Below, in pieces: positions 1 through 6,084 of a stretch of DNA of 11,064 nucleotides. Numbering within the stretch: the stretch's first letter is position 1; each line of letters opens with the position of its first letter. The position numbers were made by a program, and so were the translations under genes. The notes below the pieces were generated by a model, which made no database searches, was not told the DNA's origin, and saw nothing but the letters and a program-made list of their open reading frames with translations. The stretch covers positions 1-11,064 of the forward strand of contig CAMNHX010000012.1 in the NCBI GenBank assembly GCA_946539945.1, given 5' to 3'. This DNA comes from an uncultured Desulfobulbus sp. GTDB taxonomy: Bacteria; Desulfobacterota; Desulfobulbia; Desulfobulbales; Desulfobulbaceae.

Positions 1-735
1 CTGTTGAGTACAGAACAGCGCTTGCGCCATACCTTGGTAGTCATTGGCAGCCACGATCCCCTGCTGGACGAACTGGCGGACCTGCTGCACCGGGCGGATT
101 CCAGCCTGTTCATGAGTTCCACTCATGTGGGTTCCATGGGTGGCATCATGGCCATCCGCCGGGGTGAGGCGCACGTGGCAGGTTGCCATTTGCTGGACAC
201 GGAGAGCGGCGAGTACAACAAGAGCTTTTTGCGCAAGTACTTTCCCCAGGGCGGTGTGCGACTCTTGCGTTGCGTAGGACGACAGCAGGGGCTGATGCTG
301 GCAGCGGGCAATCCTTTGGGCATCCGGGCCGTGGACGATCTGGCCCGCCCTGGTCTGCGCTACGTGAACCGGCAAAAGGGAGCAGGAACCCGCATCCTTC
401 TGGACTGGCTCTGTGCGCGGCACGGGGTGGATACGACCGCGCTTTCCGGCTACACCCGGGAAGAACTGACCCACAATGCGGTTGCGGTGCAGATTGCGGG
501 TGGCACAGCCGACGCTGGTTTGGGTATTCTTTCAGCAGCCCGGCTCTACGGTCTGGACTTCCTGCCCCTCTGCGTGGAGGAGTACGACCTGCTCGTGGCC
601 GAATCCCAGTGGGAGAGCGGGCCGGTGCAGGCGCTTGTCACCATGCTCAAGAGCGCCGCCTTCCGGGACAGGATTCTGGCTCTGGGGGGGTACACCGTGG
701 AGGGCGCGGGTGAGGAGATTGACTGGCACAGTTGA
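1..735 (+). CDS. PBP-like substrate-binding domain protein, probable C-terminal part of a MoeA-PBP fusion (5' partial)
   Basis: The reading frame is open from base 1 to the TGA at 733-735 (244 codons). The only early start is a TTG at base 4 with no visible ribosome binding site, so I read this as the 3' part of a longer gene. The protein resembles the PBP-like domain (Pfam PBP_like type) found alone, on HTH regulators, or fused to the C-terminus of MoeA in sulfate reducers. Diagnostic stretches are VGSMGGIMAIRRGEAHVAG near in-window residues 43-61, LLDTESGEYN at 64-73, and the NRQKGAGTRILLDWL segment at 123-137, a typical ligand-loop region. The ligand is probably molybdate, tungstate or a pterin-related molecule; this is inferred. 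The mogA gene two genes downstream supports a molybdenum cofactor role. No signal peptide is visible, so the protein should be cytoplasmic. A stand-alone regulator with a different N-terminus cannot be excluded. Confidence 0.72.
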   Translation: MLSTEQRLRHTLVVIGSHDPLLDELADLLHRADSSLFMSSTHVGSMGGIMAIRRGEAHVAGCHLLDTESGEYNKSFLRKYFPQGGVRLLRCVGRQQGLMLAAGNPLGIRAVDDLARPGLRYVNRQKGAGTRILLDWLCARHGVDTTALSGYTREELTHNAVAVQIAGGTADAGLGILSAARLYGLDFLPLCVEEYDLLVAESQWESGPVQALVTMLKSAAFRDRILALGGYTVEGAGEEIDWHS

Positions 736-747
736 GGAGTTTGAGCA

Positions 748-1698
748 ATGGGACAAGTTATTGGATTCTATATCTTGCTCGGTTTGACCCTATATCTGGT
801 CAGTATTCTTTTCATTACCCTGATTGCAACACTGTGTTTCAAGACATGGCGTAACAAAATTATTGCCGGATTGGTGGTAGTGATGATTTTTGTTGGCTGT
901 CCAGTGGGTTGGTTTACAGTCGAGTGTTATAAAAGGGAGTTGGAATTAATTCGTGCTGAACAGGAAAAGGCGGATGCCAGGATGGCGGAACTGTGCAAAA
1001 GTTCTGGTGAATTCATCCATCGTCGGGCCGAGAACGTGGAGGGCGTGTTTTTGATGAAGCTGCGTCCACCGACCGAATATCCAGACGACCGCTGGAAAGA
1101 AGAGCGGGCTGTGGCAAGAAGCAAGCAGAGCAGGGAAATATGGAGGGAAGATCCTTTTGGCGATTATTTTGACGGAAAGTACATACGAGGGGGAATTTCC
1201 GAGGGGTATTTAGATGCTTTTCTGAACCCCTTGTCGCAAAGACCGTCTTACTCTTACTATTCCTACGTTGATCTGATTGACCCTACTGATGGTAAGCGTT
1301 ACCGTTACACGGGGAATCTTATTGCTGTGAAAGGGCGGAGCAACAAAAAATTCGTCCTGAACCGCAGGGAAGTAACGCCAGGTATGGCCTTGCCACGCTA
1401 CGGCGTAACCTTTAATGACATCACCATCCTTCCGGATCGGTTACGCTGGTGGATAGCCGGGAGTTCTCTGCGGGTAATAGACCTACACACTAATGAGGTC
1501 ATGGGTGAGCGTATAGGATATATGACAGCATCGACGCGGTATACTCGTTCTTCAGGGGAAAGCGATGACTGGAGATCCGTGAGAGATGGGTGTCCGTATG
1601 AATCAATGTCTGGACCATCAAGGATGCATCATACGAGAAACTTTATCCGTAAAGTTATTCAACCAAAAAATTGGAGGAAGGAAGATGCCAAACCCTGA
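748..1698 (+). CDS. Hypothetical membrane protein with two N-terminal helices, unknown family
   Basis: I do not recognise a named family for this 316-residue protein. It starts at ATG 748, preceded by GAGGAG at 734-739, which overlaps the stop codon of the upstream gene. Residues 5-30 and 38-57 are strongly hydrophobic and should form two membrane helices. A charged stretch at about 62-82 (RELELIRAEQEKADARMAEL) may be a short coiled coil. The rest is a soluble domain with many aromatic and charged residues, including RPPTEYPDDRW (106-116), DPFGDYFDGKY (135-145), DLIDPTDGKRYRYTG (175-189), LPRYGVTFNDITILPDRLRW (215-234) and a C-terminal HHTRNFIRKVIQP (294-306). The gene is visibly richer in A and T than both neighbours, with codons such as ATA and TTA. 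It also overlaps the start of mogA by 14 bases. The composition suggests acquisition by transfer into a molybdenum operon. A bacteriocin- or secretion-system-associated membrane protein is one possibility, but nothing in the sequence proves it. Confidence 0.75.
   Translation: MGQVIGFYILLGLTLYLVSILFITLIATLCFKTWRNKIIAGLVVVMIFVGCPVGWFTVECYKRELELIRAEQEKADARMAELCKSSGEFIHRRAENVEGVFLMKLRPPTEYPDDRWKEERAVARSKQSREIWREDPFGDYFDGKYIRGGISEGYLDAFLNPLSQRPSYSYYSYVDLIDPTDGKRYRYTGNLIAVKGRSNKKFVLNRREVTPGMALPRYGVTFNDITILPDRLRWWIAGSSLRVIDLHTNEVMGERIGYMTASTRYTRSSGESDDWRSVRDGCPYESMSGPSRMHHTRNFIRKVIQPKNWRKEDAKP
1673..1687 (+). promoter_or_regulatory. Ribosome binding site that fixes the mogA start
   Basis: GGAGG at 1673-1677 lies seven bases before ATG 1685. 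The site sits inside the last codons of the upstream membrane-protein gene, whose stop is at 1696-1698. It favours ATG 1685 over an in-frame upstream start at 1586, which would add 33 residues unlike any MogA N-terminus. The arrangement fits translational coupling between the two genes. Confidence 0.75.
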
Positions 1699-2197
1699 AC
1701 CCTACACCACAGCGGTTATCACGGTCAGCGACAAGGGCTTTCGCGGGGAGCGGACAGACGAAAGCGGTCCGGCCCTGTGCAAAGTGTTGGAGGATGCAGG
1801 CTTTAACGTAACCCATACCGCAATTGTGCCCGACGAGATGGCAGCGATTCGCGCCGAGCTTGTCGCCTGCGCGGATGAAAGGCAGCTTGCCCTGATCCTC
1901 ACCACTGGCGGCACAGGTTTTGCCCCAAGGGATGTCACCCCGGAGGCAACGCTTGCTGTGGTTGAGCGGGAGACGCGGGGTATTCCCGAGGCCATGCGCT
2001 GGGCCAGTTTGCGGATTACGTCCAGAGCCTGCCTGTCCCGTGCGGTTGCGGGGATTCGTGGGCGCACGCTGATTGTCAACCTGCCTGGCAGCAAAAAGGC
2101 GGCGCTGGAAAATCTGCAGGCTGTGCTTCCAGCCCTGGATCACGGTCTGGATATGCTCTACTCCGAAGGCTCCGCCGACTGCGCGACGCCTGGTTAA
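1685..2197 (+). CDS. mogA: Molybdopterin adenylyltransferase (MogA/MoaB family)
   Basis: This 170-residue protein is a MogA/MoaB-type enzyme. The family adenylylates molybdopterin with MgATP so that MoeA can insert molybdate, in the cytoplasm. The family signature is complete: AVITVSDKGFRGERTDESGP at residues 10-29, TTGGTGFAPRDVTPEAT at 73-89 (the molybdopterin-binding TGGTG loop with its acidic partner), the R-IPE-MR stretch at 98-105, and NLPGSKKA at 132-139, usual for the substrate pocket near the C-terminus. Length fits the short bacterial form. The start is ATG 1685 with a GGAGG site seven bases upstream. It is last in a compact block after the PBP-like gene and the AT-richer membrane-protein gene, and a weak terminator follows. 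MoaB-type proteins share these motifs, so the exact subfamily (mog versus moaB) is less certain than the reaction type. Confidence 0.92.
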   Translation: MPNPEPYTTAVITVSDKGFRGERTDESGPALCKVLEDAGFNVTHTAIVPDEMAAIRAELVACADERQLALILTTGGTGFAPRDVTPEATLAVVERETRGIPEAMRWASLRITSRACLSRAVAGIRGRTLIVNLPGSKKAALENLQAVLPALDHGLDMLYSEGSADCATPG

Positions 2198-2208
2198 AGA
2201 ATGCTCAA

Positions 2209-2228
2209 AGCCCCAAGGCTGTTTTTTT
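2209..2228 (+). terminator. Weak intrinsic terminator after mogA
   Basis: AGCC (2209-2212) can pair with GGCT (2217-2220) around a CCAA loop, followed after one G by seven T at 2222-2228. The stem is only four base pairs, so efficiency is doubtful. The position, directly after the mogA stop and before a gap, is what a terminator would need. Confidence 0.4.
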
Positions 2229-2277
2229 ATAAAAAGCAAGAACACACTTGCAGCCTATGAAGCAATGATTTCCCTTG

Positions 2278-2314
2278 CCCGGCAACTGTACTCTTATTCC
2301 GCCCGGTTGCCGGG
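2278..2314. repeat. 9-bp perfect inverted repeat upstream of uvrB
   Basis: CCCGGCAAC at 2278-2286 and GTTGCCGGG at 2306-2314 are exact inverse complements with a 19-base spacer. They lie in the gap before the likely GTG start of uvrB at 2383. No T-run follows, so this does not look like an intrinsic terminator. It could be a hairpin in the uvrB leader or a protein binding site. No clear promoter or LexA-type box was seen beside it. Confidence 0.5.
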
Positions 2315-2382
2315 AACCTCTCCCGCTCCCTTGCCCGCAACCAGGCGGTTTTTCCATTCCCCTGCACACAGCTCCAGAAACC

Positions 2383-4428
2383 GTGAATACCCACGCCCCC
2401 ACCTACGACGATTCCACACCCTTTACCCTGCATTCCGCCTTCACGCCCTCTGGCGACCAGCCCCAGGCCATTGACAAACTTGCCGCCGGCATTGCCGCAG
2501 GTCTGCGGGATCAGGTGCTTTTGGGCGTCACAGGCAGCGGCAAGACCTTCACCATGGCCCAGCTCGTGGCCAGAGTCCAAAGACCCACTTTGGTGCTGGC
2601 TCCCAACAAGACACTTGCCGCCCAACTTTTCGCCGAGTTCCGCGAACTCTTCCCGCAGAACGCGGTAGAGTACTTTGTTTCCTATTACGACTACTATCAG
2701 CCAGAAGCCTATATTCCAGCTTCAGACACCTATATTGCCAAGGATTCCGCCATTAACGATGCCATTGACAAATTGCGCCATTCAGCTACGCGCTCCCTGC
2801 TCACCCGCCGCGACGTGTTGATTGTGGCCTCTGTTTCCTGTATCTACGGTCTTGGCTCACCTGATGAATATAAAAATATGCACCTCTTCCTGCAACGAGG
2901 TTCAGAATACCCGATGCAGGAAGTCTTGCGTCGGCTGGCCTTCATGCTCTACGAGCGGGGCGACTATTCCTTTCATCGTGGAACCTTCCGCGTGCGCGGC
3001 GATGTGCTGGACATTTTCCCGGTCCACGAGGAGGATCGGGCGATCCGGGTAGAATTTTTCGGTGACGAGATTGACAGCATCACGCTGGTTGATCCTTTAT
3101 GCGGCACAGTGCTGGATGAACTGCAGCAGGTGGCAGTTTTTCCAGGAAACCACTTTGTCACCGGAGAGGCAAACCTGAAGCGTGCCCTGCAAAGTATCCG
3201 GGATGAATTACAGCTTCGTCTGACAGAACTGCATGAGGAAAACCGGCTAGTGGAGGAGCAGCGTCTGGAACAGCGTACCCAGCTTGATCTGGAAATGATT
3301 GAAGAGCTTGGATATTGCACAGGCATTGAAAATTACAGTCGCCATCTGACCGGAAAGCCGCCGGGCGCACCACCGCCAAACCTTCTGGACTATTTCCCGG
3401 ACGACTACCTCTTGCTGATTGACGAATCGCACATCACAGTTCCCCAGCTTGGCGGAATGTACAACGGTGACCGCTCACGCAAGCAGACCCTGGTGGACTA
3501 CGGCTTTCGCCTGCCCTCTGCGCTGGACAACCGCCCCCTGCGCTTTGAGGAGTTTGAAGCCCGACGCCGCCAGACCGTATATATTTCCGCCACGCCTGGA
3601 TCGCACGAACTTGGTCTTGCAGAGGGGCAGATTGTAGAGCAGCTCATCCGTCCCACCGGTCTTCTGGACCCGCGCATCGAGGTGCGGCCCGCAGGTACTC
3701 AGGTAGATGACCTGCTGGCAGAGATCCGCCTGCGGGCAGAGAAAAACGAAGCTGTACTCGTGACCACGCTCACCAAGCGCATGGCCGAAGACCTGACCCG
3801 CTACTACGCTGACCTTGGGGTACGGGTGCGCTACCTGCATTCAGACGTGAAAACCCTGGAACGAGTGGAACTCATCCGCGCACTCCGCCTGCGCGAATAT
3901 GACGTGTTGATTGGCATCAATCTCCTGCGCGAGGGTCTGGACATCCCGGAGGTCTCTTTGGTGGCGGTTCTGGATGCGGACAAGGAAGGCTTTTTGCGCT
4001 CGGAGCGCTCCCTGGTCCAGACCTGCGGGCGGGCGGCCCGCAATGCGGAAGGGCTGGTCATTCTGTATGCGGACACGGTTACACCCGCCATGGAGGCGAC
4101 CATCTGTGAGACACAACGCCGTCGCGACATTCAGGAAGCCTACAATCAGGAACACGGGATCCAGCCTCGCACCGTGATTTCCGAAATCAAGGATGCGGTG
4201 AACCAGCATCTGCGGACTGTGGGCTGGACGCCAGAACCTGCGTCCCTTGGTCTCTTGCAGACTGCAGAGCCTGAACGGCTCTATCGCAGCAGCGAGGAGT
4301 TGCACAAGGATATTGCGGATTTGGAAGAGAAGATGCGTGCCGCAGCCAGCCGCCTGGCCTTTGAAGAGGCAGCGGGCTATCGTGACCGCATCCGGGAACT
4401 GAAACTCCTGGACTTGAGTCTGGGCTGA
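2383..4428 (+). CDS. uvrB: Excinuclease ABC subunit B (UvrB)
   Basis: UvrB is the damage-verifying helicase-like subunit of the UvrABC nucleotide excision repair complex. From GTG 2383 the protein is 681 residues, close to the usual length. Seen in order are [17 protein letters not shown] (14-30), Walker [11 protein letters not shown] (48-57), [14 protein letters not shown] (69-82), the damage-probing beta-hairpin region with [12 protein letters not shown] (101-112), the DEAD-like DESH box (347-350), [45 protein letters not shown], a motif [11 protein letters not shown] (Cys where Ile is common), and a C-terminal UVR domain at about 640-675 that would contact UvrA or UvrC. The frame also opens at TTG 2275, but that would add 36 Pro- and Cys-rich residues with no family match, so I chose GTG 2383 even though no good ribosome binding site precedes it. 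The gene appears monocistronic. Confidence 0.96.
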   Translation: MNTHAPTYDDSTPFTLHSAFTPSGDQPQAIDKLAAGIAAGLRDQVLLGVTGSGKTFTMAQLVARVQRPTLVLAPNKTLAAQLFAEFRELFPQNAVEYFVSYYDYYQPEAYIPASDTYIAKDSAINDAIDKLRHSATRSLLTRRDVLIVASVSCIYGLGSPDEYKNMHLFLQRGSEYPMQEVLRRLAFMLYERGDYSFHRGTFRVRGDVLDIFPVHEEDRAIRVEFFGDEIDSITLVDPLCGTVLDELQQVAVFPGNHFVTGEANLKRALQSIRDELQLRLTELHEENRLVEEQRLEQRTQLDLEMIEELGYCTGIENYSRHLTGKPPGAPPPNLLDYFPDDYLLLIDESHITVPQLGGMYNGDRSRKQTLVDYGFRLPSALDNRPLRFEEFEARRRQTVYISATPGSHELGLAEGQIVEQLIRPTGLLDPRIEVRPAGTQVDDLLAEIRLRAEKNEAVLVTTLTKRMAEDLTRYYADLGVRVRYLHSDVKTLERVELIRALRLREYDVLIGINLLREGLDIPEVSLVAVLDADKEGFLRSERSLVQTCGRAARNAEGLVILYADTVTPAMEATICETQRRRDIQEAYNQEHGIQPRTVISEIKDAVNQHLRTVGWTPEPASLGLLQTAEPERLYRSSEELHKDIADLEEKMRAAASRLAFEEAAGYRDRIRELKLLDLSLG

Positions 4429-4459
4429 AGCGGCAAGGCAGGAACGCTTGGCGCTGCTT
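4428..4459 (+). terminator. Imperfect hairpin at the end of uvrB
   Basis: AAGCGGC (4428-4434, overlapping the last stop base) can pair with GCTGCTT (4453-4459) with one G-U wobble, and CAAG/CTTG extends the stem inside a bulge. Only a short T stretch follows, so termination here is tentative. Confidence 0.25.
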
Positions 4460-4541
4460 TCATTGTTACGGAAGAGGGTTTTCTGTTTTTTGACGGTGTC
4501 GCCCTGAAGCGGAGTGTTGAAACACGCGTTTTGACTGACGG

Positions 4542-4560
4542 ACGCATCCGCAGGATGCGT
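4542..4560. repeat. 8-bp perfect inverted repeat with 3-base loop before the SDR gene
   Basis: ACGCATCC (4542-4549), loop GCA, GGATGCGT (4553-4560) forms a compact perfect hairpin in the 170-base gap between uvrB and the SDR gene, 39 bases before the SDR start codon. No T-run follows on either strand. It may act as a leader hairpin, as an RNA stabilising or terminating structure, or as an operator for a dimeric regulator. Confidence 0.55.
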
Positions 4561-4598
4561 ATCACGCCAACCATGCAAAAACAGCAGGCAAGACAAGA

Positions 4599-5426
4599 AT
4601 GGAACTGAAGGAGAAAAAAGCGCTGGTACTGGGCGCGGCGCGGGGTATAGGTCGGGCGATTGCCCGGACTTTGGCGGCAGAAGGCGTTACACTGGCCCTC
4701 CCTTGGCTGGACTGGCCTGAATCCGTGGCGAGTCTGCACAAGGAGTTTGGCAAGGCCCCGCACATTCTGATGGAAGCGGATCTGCGGCAGGAAAGCGCCG
4801 TGGCTGAACTGGCGGCCCGGATTACACAGGAATGGGGCAGGCTGGACATTGTCATCAACAATGTGGAGCGCGGTGGTATGCCCGTGGTGCATGGTGACTA
4901 CAGTCGCCCGGTCAATGCGGGCCAGTGGGAGCGCGAGCTGGAAACCACAGTCAAGGCCAAGTGGCTGGTCTGGCGGCATACCTTGCCGCTACTCCGGCAG
5001 GCCGAACAGGCGGCAGTCGTCAACATCTCCTCCATTGCCGCACTGACCGGGCGCTCTGGCCCGGTCTCGGCGTTGTTCAGCGAGGGCTATGCAGCGGCCA
5101 ACCGGGCTGTGAGCGGTTTGACCGAGCAGTGGGCCAGGGAGGGCGCACCCCGGATCCGGGTCAACGAAGTCATGCTGGGCCTGATTGAAACGCGCCACGG
5201 TCCCGGAACCCGAGGCTGGCAGAGTCTGGAAACAGCAGAGCAGCAGGCGCTGTGCGCCCACGTTTTGCTGAACCGGATCGGAAAGCCTGAAGAAGTGGCC
5301 AAGGCGGTGCTGTTTCTGGTGCGGGATGCGGAGTACTGCACAGGCGCGGTACTCCGCATGGATGGCGGCTATGTGCTGGGAGGCGAAGCGGTACTGCCTC
5401 TGCCGCCGGGTGTTCTTGAGGAATGA
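4599..5426 (+). CDS. Short-chain dehydrogenase/reductase family protein with altered catalytic tetrad
   Basis: This 275-residue protein has the classical SDR Rossmann fold. It shows the dinucleotide-binding GAARGIGRA at 12-20, an acidic D61 after beta-3, DIVINNVERGG at 83-93 (in place of the common NNAG), VNISSIAALTGRSG at 141-154 with the probable catalytic Ser145, Tyr164 in the YAAAN stretch, and a C-terminal CTGAVLRMDGGYVLGG at 247-262. Length fits the classical group. The active-site YxxxK is YxxxN here (Asn168, codon AAC), and the helix-alpha-4 position usually held by Asn is Thr117. The substrate is unknown and the protein may be catalytically weak, may use a changed mechanism, or may be a binding or regulatory paralogue. 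The start is ATG 4599 with only AGG at 4586-4588 as a weak binding site. It converges with the rpmB-linked gene on the other strand. A 3-oxoacyl-ACP-reductase-like label would be over-specific. Confidence 0.88.
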   Translation: MELKEKKALVLGAARGIGRAIARTLAAEGVTLALPWLDWPESVASLHKEFGKAPHILMEADLRQESAVAELAARITQEWGRLDIVINNVERGGMPVVHGDYSRPVNAGQWERELETTVKAKWLVWRHTLPLLRQAEQAAVVNISSIAALTGRSGPVSALFSEGYAAANRAVSGLTEQWAREGAPRIRVNEVMLGLIETRHGPGTRGWQSLETAEQQALCAHVLLNRIGKPEEVAKAVLFLVRDAEYCTGAVLRMDGGYVLGGEAVLPLPPGVLEE

Positions 5427-5693
5427 ACCGGGCGGCTCCTGGTCCAGCGCCCAGTCAGGAATCCGGTGCAGCACGTAGTCTGTGACAGTCTGTCTGGACG
5501 CCTCTGTCATGCCCTGAACGCCAGCATCACGCATGACCTCGTCAAAGTCAAACCAGCAGATCGCCTGATCCTGATGGTTGTACACGGTCAGAATGCGGCG
5601 TTCAGGATTGTCAATATCCTCTTCTTCCTGAATGGCGGCGACCAGTTTCGCCGCCTCTTCGTAGGGAAGAAAGCGGATTTCTCCCTCGTCCAT
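4989..5693 (-). CDS. Acidic hypothetical protein translationally coupled to rpmB; C-terminal extent uncertain
   Basis: The start is ATG 5693-5691, whose A is the last base of the rpmB stop codon (TGATG), which strongly suggests translational coupling. The first 90 or so residues, encoded by 5427-5693, look like a genuine acidic protein: [20 protein letters not shown], then EEEDIDNPE, LTVYNHQDQAICWFDFDEVM, and TDYVLHRIPDWALDQEPPG. I do not recognise the family. The frame does not stop there. It continues 438 bases antisense through the SDR gene to a stop at 4989-4991, giving 234 residues in all, and the tail has the Gln-, Arg- and Pro-rich look of a shadow frame. Either the real protein once ended near 5430 and its stop is lost, or a frameshift hides the true end, or the overlap is real. 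One alternative frame would stop near 5369. Confidence applies to the N-terminal part. Confidence 0.5.
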   Translation of the reverse strand: MDEGEIRFLPYEEAAKLVAAIQEEEDIDNPERRILTVYNHQDQAICWFDFDEVMRDAGVQGMTEASRQTVTDYVLHRIPDWALDQEPPGSFLKNTRRQRQYRFASQHIAAIHAEYRACAVLRIPHQKQHRLGHFFRLSDPVQQNVGAQRLLLCCFQTLPASGSGTVARFNQAQHDFVDPDPGCALPGPLLGQTAHSPVGRCIALAEQRRDRARAPGQCGNGGDVDDCRLFGLPE

Positions 5694-5695
5694 CA
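5691..5695 (-). promoter_or_regulatory. TGATG stop-start overlap joining rpmB and the downstream gene
   Basis: Read on the minus strand, the rpmB TGA (5695-5693) and the following ATG (5693-5691) share one base. No separate ribosome binding site is evident in front of the ATG, so re-initiation by ribosomes finishing rpmB is the likely mode of translation. This overlap chooses the ATG at 5693 over an upstream TTG at 5741. Confidence 0.65.
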
Positions 5696-5890
5696 GTGCA
5701 AAGGCTTGACAATGGCCCCGGAACGAAGGCAACGGGTGCAAACAACGACATGCACCGTGCCACCACCTTCAGTACGGGCGCGAACCCGCTGCAGGTTGGG
5801 CATCCAGCGACGACGGGTCTTGTTGTGGGCATGGCTGACGTTATTGCCGCTGATCGGGGCTTTTCCACAAATGGCGCATACGCGTGACAT
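5693..5890 (-). CDS. rpmB: 50S ribosomal protein L28, zinc-ribbon type
   Basis: The 65-residue product is bacterial L28 (bL28), a component of the large ribosomal subunit. It begins [20 protein letters not shown] (residues 2-21), followed by [15 protein letters not shown], the hallmark basic segment of the family, and ends [17 protein letters not shown]. Two CxxC pairs (VCAIC and VCTRC) make this the zinc-coordinating, four-cysteine form rather than the cysteine-free form. Length is within the family range. ATG 5890 has AAGGAG on the minus strand at 5903-5898, seven bases upstream. No rpmG (L33) gene is adjacent, although that pairing is common elsewhere; instead the stop codon overlaps the start of an acidic unknown gene. 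It is divergent from the cyclase gene at 6085. Confidence 0.96.
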   Translation of the reverse strand: MSRVCAICGKAPISGNNVSHAHNKTRRRWMPNLQRVRARTEGGGTVHVVVCTRCLRSGAIVKPLH

Positions 5891-5928
5891 GGCGAATCTC
5901 CTTGTAAAGAAAAAATGACAAGCTGTCC

Positions 5929-5956
5929 ATACTAACAAAAAAGGGCGAAAGAGCAA
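5929..5956 (-). promoter_or_regulatory. Candidate sigma-70 promoter for rpmB
   Basis: On the minus strand, TTGCTC (5956-5951) and TAGTAT (5934-5929) are separated by 16 bases and lie 39 bases before the rpmB start. Matches to consensus are 3/6 and 4/6, so this is only a candidate. A T-rich stretch lies in the spacer. Confidence 0.35.
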
Positions 5957-6011
5957 GCCTTTCTTTACCAGCCCCTTTTCCGTTTCGCCTGCCCCCTTAC
6001 CCACAAAATGA

Positions 6012-6042
6012 TTGAGCCAGAAGCTGTCCTGTATGGTATAGA
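6012..6042 (+). promoter_or_regulatory. Candidate sigma-70 promoter for the diadenylate cyclase gene
   Basis: TTGAGC (6012-6017) and TATAGA (6037-6042), each 4/6 to consensus, are separated by a rather long 19 bases. They sit 43 bases before ATG 6085, within the 194-base divergent gap shared with rpmB. No better candidate was seen there. Confidence 0.3.
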
Positions 6043-6084
6043 GAGAGGCTGTTTGTCCGCGCTTCCCTTTTTCTTCTCACGTTC

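Noticed and set aside
1655..2245. Minus-strand open frame opposite mogA
   Set aside because: Antisense to a clear mogA with all its motifs. The translated product shows no domain.
2312..2319. GGGAACCT near the uvrB leader as a second end of the MITE-like element
   Set aside because: Only the first eight bases match the terminal repeat. There is no partner arm and no flanking duplication, so it is likely coincidence.
3841..4596. Minus-strand open frame of about 250 codons opposite the 3' end of uvrB
   Set aside because: It lies almost wholly antisense to strongly conserved uvrB sequence, has no recognisable domain or ribosome binding site, and its residue make-up is that of a shadow frame.
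5951..5975. Possible sigma-54 type promoter (TGG...TTGC) for rpmB
   Set aside because: The spacing between the GG and GC elements is about three bases too long for a sigma-54 promoter.
5944..5989. GGCGAAA / TTTCGCC inverted repeat between rpmB and the cyclase gene
   Set aside because: The arms are seven bases with a 32-base loop, and the left arm overlaps the candidate rpmB promoter region. Too weak to call a terminator or operator.
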